Made by a program: the position numbers and the translations under genes | Shown here: positions 11,868 through 20,074 of the stretch, one piece after another | Position numbering within the stretch: the first letter of the stretch is position 1 | Layout of the letters: every line of letters starts with the position of its first letter | The notes under the pieces: model-generated | What the model saw: only the letters and a program-made list of their open reading frames with translations | Told to the model about the DNA's origin: nothing | Database searches by the model: none | From: Nocardia shimofusensis NBRC 100134 | GTDB lineage: Bacteria > Actinomycetota > Actinomycetes > Mycobacteriales > Mycobacteriaceae | Assembly (NCBI RefSeq): GCF_001613125.1 | Contig: NZ_BDBT01000007.1 | Span: 124,001-188,000 of the forward strand | Reading direction: 5' to 3' | DNA: 64,000 nt

Positions 11868-12551
11868 TCACGCCGCGTAGGGCGTGAGCTTGCCGTCGAT
11901 CATCTCCAGGATGCGATCGCAGTGCACGAGAACGTCGTGGTCGTGGGTGACCATGATCGTCGCGACCTTCGCGCGGTGAGTCTCCTCGGCCAGCAGGGTC
12001 ACGACCTCGTGGCTGCGGGTCCGGTCCAGCGCGGCGGTCGGTTCGTCGACGAGCAGAACGGCAGGCTCGGTGACCAATGCGCGGGCGATGCCCACCCGCT
12101 GACGTTCGCCGCCGGAGAGCTGTCCCGGCCGCTTGTGCGCACGGTGCTCCATCCCTACCGAGGCGAGCAGTTCGTGCGGATCACGCCCGGGACGGCCGGT
12201 GATGGTCGACATCAGCCGCAACTGGTCGATCGCGGTCAGCGAGGGCAGCAGGTTGGCGGCCTGGAAGACGAAACCGATGTGGTCGCGGCGGATTTCGGCG
12301 AGCTTCGAGGCAGGGGTGGCCGTCAGGTCGATGTCGCGCAAGCGGACCGTACCGCTGGTGGGCGTGGTGAGCCCGCCCGCCACGGCCAGCAGGCTGGACT
12401 TGCCCGCACCCGAGGGACCGACGATGGCGACCAGTTCTCCCGGCGCGACATCGAGGGTGACATCGTCGAGGGCGGTGACGGTGCTCTCGCCGTCGCCGAA
12501 CTGCAGCGTCACGTTCTGCAGACTCAGCCCGGTGGTGGTGAGGGTGCTCAT
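11868..12551 (-). CDS. ABC transporter ATP-binding protein, LolD/MacB type
   Basis: A 227-residue ATPase with Walker A GPSGAGKSS (45-53), Q-loop FQAANLLPSLT (about 96-106), signature LSGGE (144-148), Walker B VLLVDE (164-169) and H-loop VTHDHD. The sequence belongs to the MacB/LolD class that works with FtsX-like permeases to move lipids, peptides or drugs mechanically. It overlaps the upstream permease gene by 4 bp (ATGA), so the two are translationally coupled and form one complex. The substrate is unknown. Confidence 0.92.
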   Translation of the reverse strand: MSTLTTTGLSLQNVTLQFGDGESTVTALDDVTLDVAPGELVAIVGPSGAGKSSLLAVAGGLTTPTSGTVRLRDIDLTATPASKLAEIRRDHIGFVFQAANLLPSLTAIDQLRLMSTITGRPGRDPHELLASVGMEHRAHKRPGQLSGGERQRVGIARALVTEPAVLLVDEPTAALDRTRSHEVVTLLAEETHRAKVATIMVTHDHDVLVHCDRILEMIDGKLTPYAA

Positions 12552-13678
12552 CGATTCTCTCCCAGTGCACTCAGGGGGTTGATTCGCGTGATGCGCAGGA
12601 CCGCGAGTCCGGCGCCGACGAGACCGAGCACGATCAGCAGGATCGCGCCCTGGGTGATGGGGCCGGCTTTCAGGGAGAACGGCATCCCCGTGCCGTCGAG
12701 TGCCGAGCCGAGACCGAGTCCGACGAGGACGCCGGTCGTCACCGACCCGACGAGAATCACCACGGCCTGCATGAGACTGTCGCGCAGCAGGTAGCCGGTG
12801 GAAGCGCCCACTGCACGCAGCACCGCGAGTTCACGCATCCGCTGGACCGTCCAGATGCTGAAGAACGCGCCGACCACCAGCGCCGAGATGGCGTACAGAA
12901 AGGCGATGATCATCGACATGGTCATCATCTCCGCGGTGTAGCCGGGCGAAGCGTCGAACGATTCCTCGAGAGTCATGCCGGCGGTGCGTGCCGCGGCGTC
13001 GCCGGCGGCGAGGTCGGGCAGGGCGTCGTTCGCGCCGCGGATCGCGACGACGCTGGCCTCGGTGTAGACGCGCGGGTCGATCGTGGAGCCTGCGGGCAGT
13101 CCGGTGTTGATCTCCTGCCAGGTGCGCAGTGGCACATAGGCGATGTCCACGTGACCGAAAGTGCGCTTGTCCTCGGTGAATCCGACGACGGTGAGTTCGG
13201 TGCCGATACGGTCGAGGACCACGGTGTCGCCGACCACGACGCCCTCGTCCCTGGCGCTCGTGCTCAGGATGACATCGCGGGGACTGCTCAATGCCGCGCC
13301 CTCGCCCACCGCGGGCTCGAGGAAGGAGCCGGGGGTGACGCCGAAGACCGTCAGGTCGATCGCGGTTCCGCCGCCGGTGTGCGCGTTGACGATCGTGTTG
13401 CCCATCAGCTCGGCGTCGTCGACATCGGGACGGGCGGCCCAGGTGTCGGCCTGTTCCTGGGTCACGACCGAGCGGGAGAACGCGGAGTCGGTCTTGGTGC
13501 CTTCGGAGAAGGCGAACGCTTGCACGGGGGTGCGCTGCAGGCCGGAGACACCGTCCTCCACCAGGCCCGAGGACAGTCCCGAGAGAATGACCATGAGGAC
13601 GGAGATCAAGGCGATGACCGACCCCATGAGCAGGACACGAGTACGCGCGAACAGCAGTTCGCGCAGAGCGAGAAACAT
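12548..13678 (-). CDS. FtsX-like ABC transporter permease
   Basis: A 376-residue membrane protein. One N-terminal transmembrane helix (about 13-36, LLMGSVIALISVLMVILSGL) is followed by a large extracytoplasmic domain (about 40-250) and three C-terminal helices (about 255-355), the FtsX topology. It makes an exporter or mechanotransmission pair with the overlapping ATPase gene. The ATG 13678 start is preceded by a GGAGCCG-like site. The divergent TetR gene and the intergenic dyad suggest local repression, with efflux of a toxic compound as one plausible role. Confidence 0.9.
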   Translation of the reverse strand: MFLALRELLFARTRVLLMGSVIALISVLMVILSGLSSGLVEDGVSGLQRTPVQAFAFSEGTKTDSAFSRSVVTQEQADTWAARPDVDDAELMGNTIVNAHTGGGTAIDLTVFGVTPGSFLEPAVGEGAALSSPRDVILSTSARDEGVVVGDTVVLDRIGTELTVVGFTEDKRTFGHVDIAYVPLRTWQEINTGLPAGSTIDPRVYTEASVVAIRGANDALPDLAAGDAAARTAGMTLEESFDASPGYTAEMMTMSMIIAFLYAISALVVGAFFSIWTVQRMRELAVLRAVGASTGYLLRDSLMQAVVILVGSVTTGVLVGLGLGSALDGTGMPFSLKAGPITQGAILLIVLGLVGAGLAVLRITRINPLSALGENR

Positions 13679-13705
13679 CGAGCGGCTCCTGAGAACGATC
13701 CGGTC

Positions 13706-13735
13706 AGGCCGGGAGGGCGTAGGCCGGGAGGGCGT
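13706..13735. repeat. 15-bp perfect tandem duplication upstream of the ABC permease
   Basis: The unit AGGCCGGGAGGGCGT occurs at 13706-13720 and again at 13721-13735, followed by a degraded third start (AGGCGAGGCGGGAG). It lies 28-57 bp upstream of the permease start codon, so copy number would shift promoter or operator spacing. Confidence 0.85.
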
Positions 13736-13800
13736 AGGCGAGGCGGGAGAAGACCATGCCGCAGATTTCAGCAGATCCGGACCCGGACTGCCAATTTTTG

Positions 13801-13815
13801 ATGACGTTGTGTCAT
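13801..13815. promoter_or_regulatory. Candidate TetR operator between permease and TetR genes
   Basis: ATGAC-GTTGT-GTCAT, with 5-bp arms, sits in the only AT-rich part of the divergent intergenic region (CCAATTTTTG just before, AAAACT just after). Its size and position suit an operator for the adjacent TetR protein, but the arms are short. Confidence 0.4.
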
Positions 13816-13917
13816 AAAACTCATGTCCGAGCCGCCGCCGGGCGCTTTCGACGGACGTCCCGGCGTGTACTCTTCGGTCGGTCAGGAAGTTGTTGTCGAC
13901 CGAGCCTGGAGCAGCAC

Positions 13918-14562
13918 GTGCCTATCCTCAAGGCAGGGCACACCGTTGCCGAACACAAGACGGCCACCCGCACTCGCATACTCGCCGCATTCGCCGAGGT
14001 CTTGGCCCGCGACGGCTGGGACGGCACGTCGATCAAGGCCGTCGCCGTACAGGCCGGCCTGACCCGCACCGTGCTCTACAACTACTTCGCGGACAAGTCC
14101 CAGATGTTGCTGGCATGGTCAGCGCTCGAGATCGAGCGCTTCCTCGCGCGGATCGATCAGGAAACCGTTTCGCTGGACGACCCGCGTCAGAAACTCGAGG
14201 CTGTCGTGGAGCTGGTGCTGCGCGAGTTCGCCGGGCCGTATCCGGTCACCCCGCCGGTGCTGAGCTTGATCCCCAATCAGACCAAGCTCGAGTTCACCTC
14301 CCAGCTCAACGAACTCGAGGACGTGGTCTTTCGCATCCTCACCGAGGGTGAAGAGGCAGGGGTGTTCCGGCTGGTCGACGCGCGCTCCGCGAGCCGCTGC
14401 ATCCTCGGCTGCCTGGATCCGCATCGACAGGCGCTCGCCGAGGGCGGACCCGTCGACGAGGTGATCGCACAGGTCGTGCCGTTCGTCATGGGTGCGGTAG
14501 GCGCGGGCCCCACGGGCGTGCCCGACCCGCACCCGGAGGCGTCCGCCGCCGACTGCGGGTGA
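13918..14562 (+). CDS. TetR family transcriptional regulator (ABC exporter neighbour)
   Basis: A 214-residue TetR protein. The N-terminal HTH (about 15-62) reads TRTRILAAFAEVLARDGWDGTSIKAVAVQAGLTRTVLYNYFADKSQML; the rest is a helical ligand-binding domain. I chose GTG 13918, which has GGAG 8 bp upstream and gives the usual short N-terminus. A frame open from 13756 would add a non-homologous, arginine-rich extension through the promoter region. It is transcribed away from the FtsX/LolD-type operon, which it probably represses. The C-terminal tail is rich in Pro, Ala and Asp and poorly conserved in appearance. Confidence 0.85.
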   Translation: MPILKAGHTVAEHKTATRTRILAAFAEVLARDGWDGTSIKAVAVQAGLTRTVLYNYFADKSQMLLAWSALEIERFLARIDQETVSLDDPRQKLEAVVELVLREFAGPYPVTPPVLSLIPNQTKLEFTSQLNELEDVVFRILTEGEEAGVFRLVDARSASRCILGCLDPHRQALAEGGPVDEVIAQVVPFVMGAVGAGPTGVPDPHPEASAADCG

Positions 14563-14602
14563 GCCGCGCCTGCCTCCGGGTCGATCCGTCGAGCGCCTGT
14601 CG

Positions 14603-15586
14603 TCAGGCGGCCGCGATGTTGTTCGTGTCGATGCTCTCGACGAACCGCTCGACGCTGTCGAGGGCGCTTCGTGCCTCCGACAGCCGCGGGTATCCCATCT
14701 GGAACACATGGAACATGCCCGACCACACCTCGAGCTCGCATCGTCCGCCCGCTGCGCGCAGGGCCGCGGCATAGTGCTCGGAGTCCGAGGCGAGGACCTC
14801 GCTTCCGCCCGTCTGCAACAGCATCGGTGGCAGGTCGGGTCCGACCGCGCCGAGCACGTCCAGGCGCGGATCGCTGAAATCCGCTCCCACCAGATAGGTG
14901 TGCGTGATCCGCCGACCCGTCCGGGCGGAGATGAATTGGTCCCACACGAGCCTGTTCCCGGCCGCCGCCAGTCGCCATGTCGGGTCGACGAGGCTGGAGA
15001 ACCCGACCAGCGCGGCGGGCTGTTCGACACCGAGTTCGCGTAGCTGGACACACAGACCCAGAGCGAGGTGACCACCGGCCGAGTCGCCCATCACGACGAT
15101 CTCGCCGCCTCGATGTCCCTGCTCGAGCAACCACAGGTAGCCATGGAGAATGTCGTCGTGGGCGGCCGGGAAACGGTACTTCGGCGCTCGCCGATAGCGC
15201 ACGGCGAAGACAGGTCGATGCAGACGGCGCGACAGTTCCGAAACCAGGCCGCGATGGGTCGCCGGGCTGCAACTGATGTATCCGCTGCCGTGGATGTAAT
15301 AGATCAACCGGCCGCCGGGCTTCGCCTGCCCGCCCACCCACTCTCCGACAGTCCTGCCGTCGGGCCCCGCGACGTCGACTCTTGTGTGCGGGAGCATCGG
15401 AGGGAACCACATCCGACACGCCACGACCTGCGTGAAACGGTAGCCGAGAACCCCGATCAACGAATGCAGCGGAAGTAGCCACAGCGTCGGCCGGACGAAG
15501 ATCCGCGATGCCCAGATGGTCACGCGCATCGCGAATGAGCGCCGCACGGTTACCACATGATCATGCGCGCCGGTGTGTACAGCCAT
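14603..15586 (-). CDS. Alpha/beta hydrolase, hormone-sensitive-lipase family
   Basis: A 327-residue esterase/lipase of the HSL (family IV) type. The oxyanion-hole motif is HGSG (99-102, in place of the common HGGG), the nucleophile motif is GDSAGG (S169), and the C-terminal part carries a Glu/Asp and the His in WSGMFHVFQ. A hydrophobic N-terminal stretch (about 23-50) could anchor or cap the enzyme. Three in-frame starts exist: 15586, 15628 and 15745. None has a good ribosome site, and 15586 best fits the family length. It converges on the upstream TetR gene. The substrate is unknown. Confidence 0.82.
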   Translation of the reverse strand: MAVHTGAHDHVVTVRRSFAMRVTIWASRIFVRPTLWLLPLHSLIGVLGYRFTQVVACRMWFPPMLPHTRVDVAGPDGRTVGEWVGGQAKPGGRLIYYIHGSGYISCSPATHRGLVSELSRRLHRPVFAVRYRRAPKYRFPAAHDDILHGYLWLLEQGHRGGEIVVMGDSAGGHLALGLCVQLRELGVEQPAALVGFSSLVDPTWRLAAAGNRLVWDQFISARTGRRITHTYLVGADFSDPRLDVLGAVGPDLPPMLLQTGGSEVLASDSEHYAAALRAAGGRCELEVWSGMFHVFQMGYPRLSEARSALDSVERFVESIDTNNIAAA

Positions 15587-15787
15587 GTCGATCGAACCCC
15601 GATTTCCGTCATATCCCGCCACTGCCATTGTTCTTCGAATCACACTGTCGCCGAACGCTTCTGAACCGGCATCCGAGCACCGGCCTGGCAGGTGCTCACC
15701 GACGCCCCGTCCTTCCGGGGCCGACAGACATCCCGATGCCTCCACGGGCGGGTGCGGGGCATCGGATCCGCTTGCCGGCGGCCCGGG

Positions 15788-16885
15788 TCACCGGGCGGGG
15801 ACGGTGATGGTGCCGTAGTCCAGTCCGCCGTGGCTGAAGGTCGGCACCACCGGCCACTGCCGCTTCCAGTTCGCGCACTCCGAGGACGGAATGATCTGAC
15901 GCCACCGCGGGTTTCGCGGCGACGGGGAGGCGAGAGTCTTCTCCTTGACCATGGAGTCGTACTGGTCGAGGGAGTCTTCGAGGGTGTTGGCGTTGAGCAC
16001 GACTTCGCGCCCGTAGAACTCGGCGGTGCGGCGCACGCCGGGGATCTTCGAGAGTTCGGGCTGCCAGCTGTCGGCGGCCATGCCGTTCTCCGAGGACACC
16101 CAGACTCCGTCGGGGGTGTTGAGCACCAGGGAGTGATTGCCGTCGGTGTGGCCAGGGGTCCACAGCAGGCTGACTCCGACGCCGAGTTCGACGTCGCCGT
16201 CGAAGATTTCGAGCCGGTCCTCGGGGACGCCGTTCATGCCGCCGTCGACGTACCAGGCCCACTGCATCGGGTGCATCGACTCGAAGGTACCCAGCTCCCT
16301 GCGGTGCACGACCAGTTTCGCGTGGGGGAACAACGGCTTCCGCGGCGTGGACTCGCCGTCGATCGGCTCGCTGCTGCCCACGATCATGCGCGGGTCCTGG
16401 ACGTGGAGGTGGTCGAAGCTGATGTAGTCCACGTCCGCATTGGTCAGCCCGAGACGTGGCAGCACCTGATCGGGGTCGTTGTAGTACTTGACGAACAGTG
16501 ATTCCAGACCGAGCCTGCGCGCGAAGCGCTGCAGCTGACCGTAGAACGGGGCTTCGGCCGACCCGGCGGCCACGGTGGGTTCCCATACCAGGGTATTGAG
16601 CTTCCCGTCGAAGCCGTCGAACTGGATGACGAACATGCGGTTGATGATCGAGATGAAGGGGTTGAGATCGACCGAGTACCCCTGGAAGGCGAAACGTGCC
16701 GGATACGGCGCGGCGGCGATATCGAAGCTCTTGACAGCTCGCACCTGCCCCTGGGCGAGGAAGCGTTCCCGGTAGTTCCGGGCTGCCTCACGAATGGCAT
16801 CGAGCCGCTTTCCGCGCGGCCAGATGTCGTGCACGCCGTCGAATTCCGGGATCGAACGTGGAGCTGCGGATCGAGTGACGGTCAT
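15788..16885 (-). CDS. MBL-fold metallohydrolase
   Basis: A 365-residue metallo-beta-lactamase-fold protein. Metal-binding segments are ISFDHLHVQDPR (about 150-160) and LLWTPGHTDGNHSLVLNT (about 245-262). The first motif departs from HxHxDH: it reads HLHVQD, so the fifth and sixth positions are Gln and Asp. This occurs in some lactonase-like relatives but could alter metal occupancy. The start ATG 16885 overlaps the stop of the SDR gene by 4 bp, making a tight two-gene operon. The pairing hints that the SDR makes, or draws from, a substrate this hydrolase opens. Confidence 0.8.
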   Translation of the reverse strand: MTVTRSAAPRSIPEFDGVHDIWPRGKRLDAIREAARNYRERFLAQGQVRAVKSFDIAAAPYPARFAFQGYSVDLNPFISIINRMFVIQFDGFDGKLNTLVWEPTVAAGSAEAPFYGQLQRFARRLGLESLFVKYYNDPDQVLPRLGLTNADVDYISFDHLHVQDPRMIVGSSEPIDGESTPRKPLFPHAKLVVHRRELGTFESMHPMQWAWYVDGGMNGVPEDRLEIFDGDVELGVGVSLLWTPGHTDGNHSLVLNTPDGVWVSSENGMAADSWQPELSKIPGVRRTAEFYGREVVLNANTLEDSLDQYDSMVKEKTLASPSPRNPRWRQIIPSSECANWKRQWPVVPTFSHGGLDYGTITVPAR

Positions 16886-17730
16886 CGGGTCCTCCCCGGG
16901 TCGGTGGTGTCGGTCAGGGCACGGCGTTCGTAGTGGTCGCGAGTGGCCGAGTGCGCTACGGCTTCGACTTGATCAGGCACCGTGCCACGCAGCACTCGAT
17001 CGCGCAGGGATTGCGGCAGCAGGCCGGTCAGGCGGACCAACAGGCCGATCGAGGCAGGCAGGGTGACCTCGAAACGAGGGCGTTGCAGGACCTTCACCAC
17101 GGCGGCGGCGACATCGGCGGGCTGCAGCCGGGCGGTCGCGCCGCTGGCGGTGCCGATCGCGAGTTCGGTGTCGACCACGCCGGGCATGATCACCGACACG
17201 TGCACGCCGCTGCCGCGCAGTTCCTCACGCACGCCGGTGAGATAGCCCAGGACGCCGTGTTTTGTTGCGGCGTAGGTGGCTTCGCCGGGCGGGGCGAGCT
17301 TGGAGGCAGCCGAGGCCACCGTCACGATATGCCCGCCGCCGCGGGCGCGCAGGTACGGTGCGGTGAGCTGGACGCCGCGGATCACACCGTGCAGGTTCAC
17401 CGCGAGCATGCGTTCGGTAGCGGCCTCGGGCTCGGCGTCGAAGGCGCCGACCCACATCACTCCGGCGTTGTTGACCAGTACATCGAGCGACCCCCACAGG
17501 CCGGTGACTTCGGCCAGGAATTCCCGAAAAGACCGGGTGTCGGTCACGTCGAGGGGAAACGCGCGCACGTGGCCCGGGAGCTCTGCGGCGGTCACGCGGG
17601 CGGCCTCGAGATCACGATCGCCGATCGCGACCCGAGCGCCGGTCGCGGCAAGCTGGCGCGCGATCTCTCGCCCGATGCCCTGGGCGCCGCCGGTGACGGC
17701 CACGATGGGCCCGGTCGGGGTTTCCGTCAT
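16882..17730 (-). CDS. Short-chain dehydrogenase/reductase
   Basis: A 282-residue classical SDR: cofactor motif TGGAQGIG (13-20), NNAG (87-90), catalytic S140, Y153 and K157 (YAATK). D38 after the second strand (GDRD) favours NAD(H) over NADP(H). The C-terminal extension is basic and may touch membranes or a partner. I chose ATG 17730, which has a good GAAAGGCGG site; an upstream ATG at 17787 lies within a palindrome and is less likely. First gene of the SDR-MBL operon, divergent from a TetR gene across a 117-bp region. Confidence 0.9.
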   Translation of the reverse strand: MTETPTGPIVAVTGGAQGIGREIARQLAATGARVAIGDRDLEAARVTAAELPGHVRAFPLDVTDTRSFREFLAEVTGLWGSLDVLVNNAGVMWVGAFDAEPEAATERMLAVNLHGVIRGVQLTAPYLRARGGGHIVTVASAASKLAPPGEATYAATKHGVLGYLTGVREELRGSGVHVSVIMPGVVDTELAIGTASGATARLQPADVAAAVVKVLQRPRFEVTLPASIGLLVRLTGLLPQSLRDRVLRGTVPDQVEAVAHSATRDHYERRALTDTTDPGRTR

Positions 17731-17782
17731 GGCGTACCGCCTTTCCTGTCGGGGTTTCTGCCGGCTCCCTCCGCCAATATTG

Positions 17783-17798
17783 GACAATCATGATTGTC
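17783..17798. promoter_or_regulatory. Perfect 16-bp palindrome, likely TetR operator
   Basis: GACAATCATGATTGTC is a perfect palindrome located between the SDR start (17730, minus) and the TetR start (17848, plus). A TAGTAT hexamer at 17813-17818 could be the -10 of the TetR promoter. Position, symmetry and AT content in a GC-rich background make it a strong operator candidate controlling both directions. Confidence 0.75.
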
Positions 17799-17847
17799 GA
17801 AATCGGCGCGGCTAGTATTGCACCTCGTCCGCAGAAAGGAAAGGCTC

Positions 17848-18567
17848 ATGACCCGCCCCGGCCCGCGCCCCTCCGGCCCGAAGCTCTCCGGCCGGAAGTA
17901 CTCGGGCATCGCGCCCGAGGAACGCGTGCGCCGACGTCGTGCCGCGATTCTCGAGTCCGCGCTGGAGCAGTTCGGCACTTCCGGCTACGCGGGCGCCTCG
18001 ATCAAGCAGATCTGCCGTGGCGCGGGGGTCACCGAGCGGCATTTCTACGAGTCGTTCCCCAAACGGGAGGTCTGCCTTGCCGCGCTGTACGACAGCCTGT
18101 CCGAGGCGATGCGCACGGTGACGGCCGACGCGCTCGCCCGCACCGAGCCCGATCTCGACGCACTCACCGCGGCTGGGCTCGAGGCCTTCATCCGCTACCT
18201 GACCGACGACCCGCGCCGCGCGCGGGTGGTGCTCATCGAAGTCGTCGGCGTCTCACCGGAAATGGAACAGCGCCGCCACCGGGTGCTGCGCGATTTCGTG
18301 GACACAGTGATGGCCACGTGGGCAGCCGACGGCAACCGCACCCTCGCGCGAAGCGAGCGGTTGGCCGCGACGGCGCTGGTCGGCGGTGTCAATCACCTGC
18401 TCGTCGACTGGTTGATGGACGGGCGTCGCGACGACCCCGCCGACCTCGTGGCGGTGTGCGTGGACCTGTTCGCCGCCGTCCGCGCACGCTGGGACTCCCC
18501 TGCCGCACTGTCGGACACCCCGCGTGCACGATCGTCCGGCACCGCCGGAGGGGCCCCGCCGGACTGA
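17848..18567 (+). CDS. TetR family regulator of the SDR-MBL operon
   Basis: A 239-residue TetR protein. After an N-terminal Pro/Ser/Gly-rich tail, the HTH (about 30-78) reads RRRRAAILESALEQFGTSGYAGASIKQICRGAGVTERHFYESFPKREV. ATG 17848 is preceded by AGAAAGGAAAGG, a clear ribosome site; the upstream frame from 17794 would start inside the palindromic operator and is rejected. The C-terminal domain is of the common TetR_C type for lipid-like or aromatic effectors. It likely represses its own gene and the divergent SDR-MBL operon. Confidence 0.88.
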   Translation: MTRPGPRPSGPKLSGRKYSGIAPEERVRRRRAAILESALEQFGTSGYAGASIKQICRGAGVTERHFYESFPKREVCLAALYDSLSEAMRTVTADALARTEPDLDALTAAGLEAFIRYLTDDPRRARVVLIEVVGVSPEMEQRRHRVLRDFVDTVMATWAADGNRTLARSERLAATALVGGVNHLLVDWLMDGRRDDPADLVAVCVDLFAAVRARWDSPAALSDTPRARSSGTAGGAPPD

Positions 18568-18590
18568 TCGGACCTCATTATCCGCACGAT

Positions 18591-18628
18591 ATACCGCCTA
18601 TCCGCCGGCATACCGCCTATCCGCCGGC
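18591..18628. repeat. 19-bp perfect tandem duplication over the moaD-like stop codon
   Basis: ATACCGCCTATCCGCCGGC occurs at 18591-18609 and is repeated exactly at 18610-18628. The copy at 18610-18628 contains the stop codon (18617-18619) and the last two glycine codons of the minus-strand MoaD-like gene. The unit duplicates the 3' end without changing the protein. Confidence 0.9.
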
Positions 18629-18889
18629 GACCGCCGGGATGATCATGAGCTCGGTTCCGTCGGCGAGCGGGGTGTCCAATCCGTCGAGTGTCCGGCATTC
18701 GTCGTCGCCGACGTAGAAGTTCACGTACCGGCGGAGTTCGCCACGCTCGTCGCGCAGCCTGCGTTCCAGCGCGGGAGAACGCTCCCGCAGCACATCCAGC
18801 ACGTCACGCAGTGTCGCGCCGTCGACATCGAGTTCCTTCTCGCCTCCGGCGTAGGGCCGCAGAGCCGAGGGCAGGCGCACGCGGGCCAC
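18617..18889 (-). CDS. MoaD/ThiS-family ubiquitin-fold small protein
   Basis: A 90-residue beta-grasp protein ending in the diagnostic diglycine (AVAGG). The N-terminus MARVRLPSALRPYAGGEKEL and the later LRRYVNFYVGDDECRTLDGLDTPLADGTELMIIP give the MoaD pattern. Such proteins are adenylated at the C-terminal Gly and then carry sulfur as a thiocarboxylate or are conjugated to other proteins. GTG 18889 starts 4 bp after the stop of the beta-propeller gene. No MoaE, MoeB or other molybdopterin gene is nearby, so a role in sulfur transfer to another acceptor, or as a protein tag, is open. Confidence 0.85.
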   Translation of the reverse strand: MARVRLPSALRPYAGGEKELDVDGATLRDVLDVLRERSPALERRLRDERGELRRYVNFYVGDDECRTLDGLDTPLADGTELMIIPAVAGG

Positions 18890-18893
18890 GGCG

Positions 18894-19991
18894 TCAGCCG
18901 ATGACTCGGGCGCGGACACACAGTACGTCGGGCAGCTTGTCGGCCACCAGGTGCCAGTGGTCGCCTTCGTCCGGGCTGCAGTAGACCTCGCCGTTGCGGG
19001 TGCCGAAGTAGATCCCGGTCGGGTCGGCGTCGTCGGCGCACATGGCGTCGCGCATGACTGCCGCCCAGAACGGCATCTGCGGGAGGCCATCGGTCCTGGC
19101 CGACCAGGTCTCGCCGCCGTCGGCGCTGCGGTAGACCGCACAACGCGCGTCGGGCGGGAATCGGAAGCGTTCCATGTCGGCGACCAGCGGGAAGGTGTAG
19201 ACGACGCCGGGACGTCGCGGGTGCGCGACGATCGGGAATCCGAAATTGGACGGGGGCAGACCGCCGTCGATCGAATGCCAGCTCGCCCCGTCGTCGGTGG
19301 TGCGGAAGACCCCGCCGTGGTTCTGCAGGTACATGGTGCTCGGCGTCTCGGCGTCCACGGCGACCTTGTGCACGCACTGTCCCCATTCCGGCAGTTCGCC
19401 GGGCAGGAAATCGGCCGTGATCCCTTTGTTCGTCGGCTGCCACGACGCCCCGCCGTCGGTGGTCCGATAAACGCCGCCGGTGGACATGGCGACCGCGATC
19501 CGCTGCCTGTCCGTCGGATGCGGAAGGATTGTGTGCAGTGCCAGCCCGCCACCGCCGGGCATCCACTCCGCGCGATGCGGGTGCTCCCACAGGCCCCTGA
19601 CCAAATCGAAGGTCTTGCCGCCGTCGGCCGAGCGGAACAGCGCCGACGGTTCCGCCCCCGCGTACACCACGTCCGGCTCGGCCTCGGTCGCAGGCGCGAT
19701 CTGCCACACTCCCTGCAACGCGGCCCCGGTGTCCGCGGGGAAAGCCAGCGGCGCGTCGTCGGGTTCGCTCCAGGTCCGGCCCAGATCGTCGCTGGTCACC
19801 AGTGTCGGCCCGAAATGACTGTCCAGCACCGAGGCGAGCAGCCGCGGCGTGTTCCGCCGGGTATCGATCGCCAATGCCTTGACATCGGCGATCGGGAACT
19901 GCGGCGGATCCACCGTCCAGCGCGATCGCGCGTTGTCACTGCGCGCCAGGAACAACCCCTTGCGCGTACCGATTCCGAGCAAGATCTCCAT
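18894..19991 (-). CDS. BNR/YVTN-repeat beta-propeller protein (sialidase-like)
   Basis: A 365-residue protein of repeated beta-propeller blades. Asp-box-like motifs recur as SDDLGRTW, SADGGKTF, TTDGGASW, TTDDGASW, SADGGETW and SPDEGDHW, spaced roughly 45-70 residues. No signal peptide is seen, so it is probably cytosolic and unlikely to be a true sialidase; the arginine triad cannot be confirmed. ATG 19991 has GGAGGT upstream. It is directly followed by the MoaD-like gene. I know this pairing recurs in actinobacteria but not its function. Confidence 0.82.
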   Translation of the reverse strand: MEILLGIGTRKGLFLARSDNARSRWTVDPPQFPIADVKALAIDTRRNTPRLLASVLDSHFGPTLVTSDDLGRTWSEPDDAPLAFPADTGAALQGVWQIAPATEAEPDVVYAGAEPSALFRSADGGKTFDLVRGLWEHPHRAEWMPGGGGLALHTILPHPTDRQRIAVAMSTGGVYRTTDGGASWQPTNKGITADFLPGELPEWGQCVHKVAVDAETPSTMYLQNHGGVFRTTDDGASWHSIDGGLPPSNFGFPIVAHPRRPGVVYTFPLVADMERFRFPPDARCAVYRSADGGETWSARTDGLPQMPFWAAVMRDAMCADDADPTGIYFGTRNGEVYCSPDEGDHWHLVADKLPDVLCVRARVIG

Positions 19992-20074
19992 GGCCGACCT
20001 CCAGTGCTGATCCCCCGCTGCGGCGACGCGTGCGAGCGTACTCCGCGGTCCCGACAGAACCCCGGCACAACACG

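Noticed and set aside
13756..13917. N-terminal extension of the TetR gene
   Set aside because: The extra 54 residues run through the promoter and dyad and are not TetR-like. GTG 13918 has a ribosome site.
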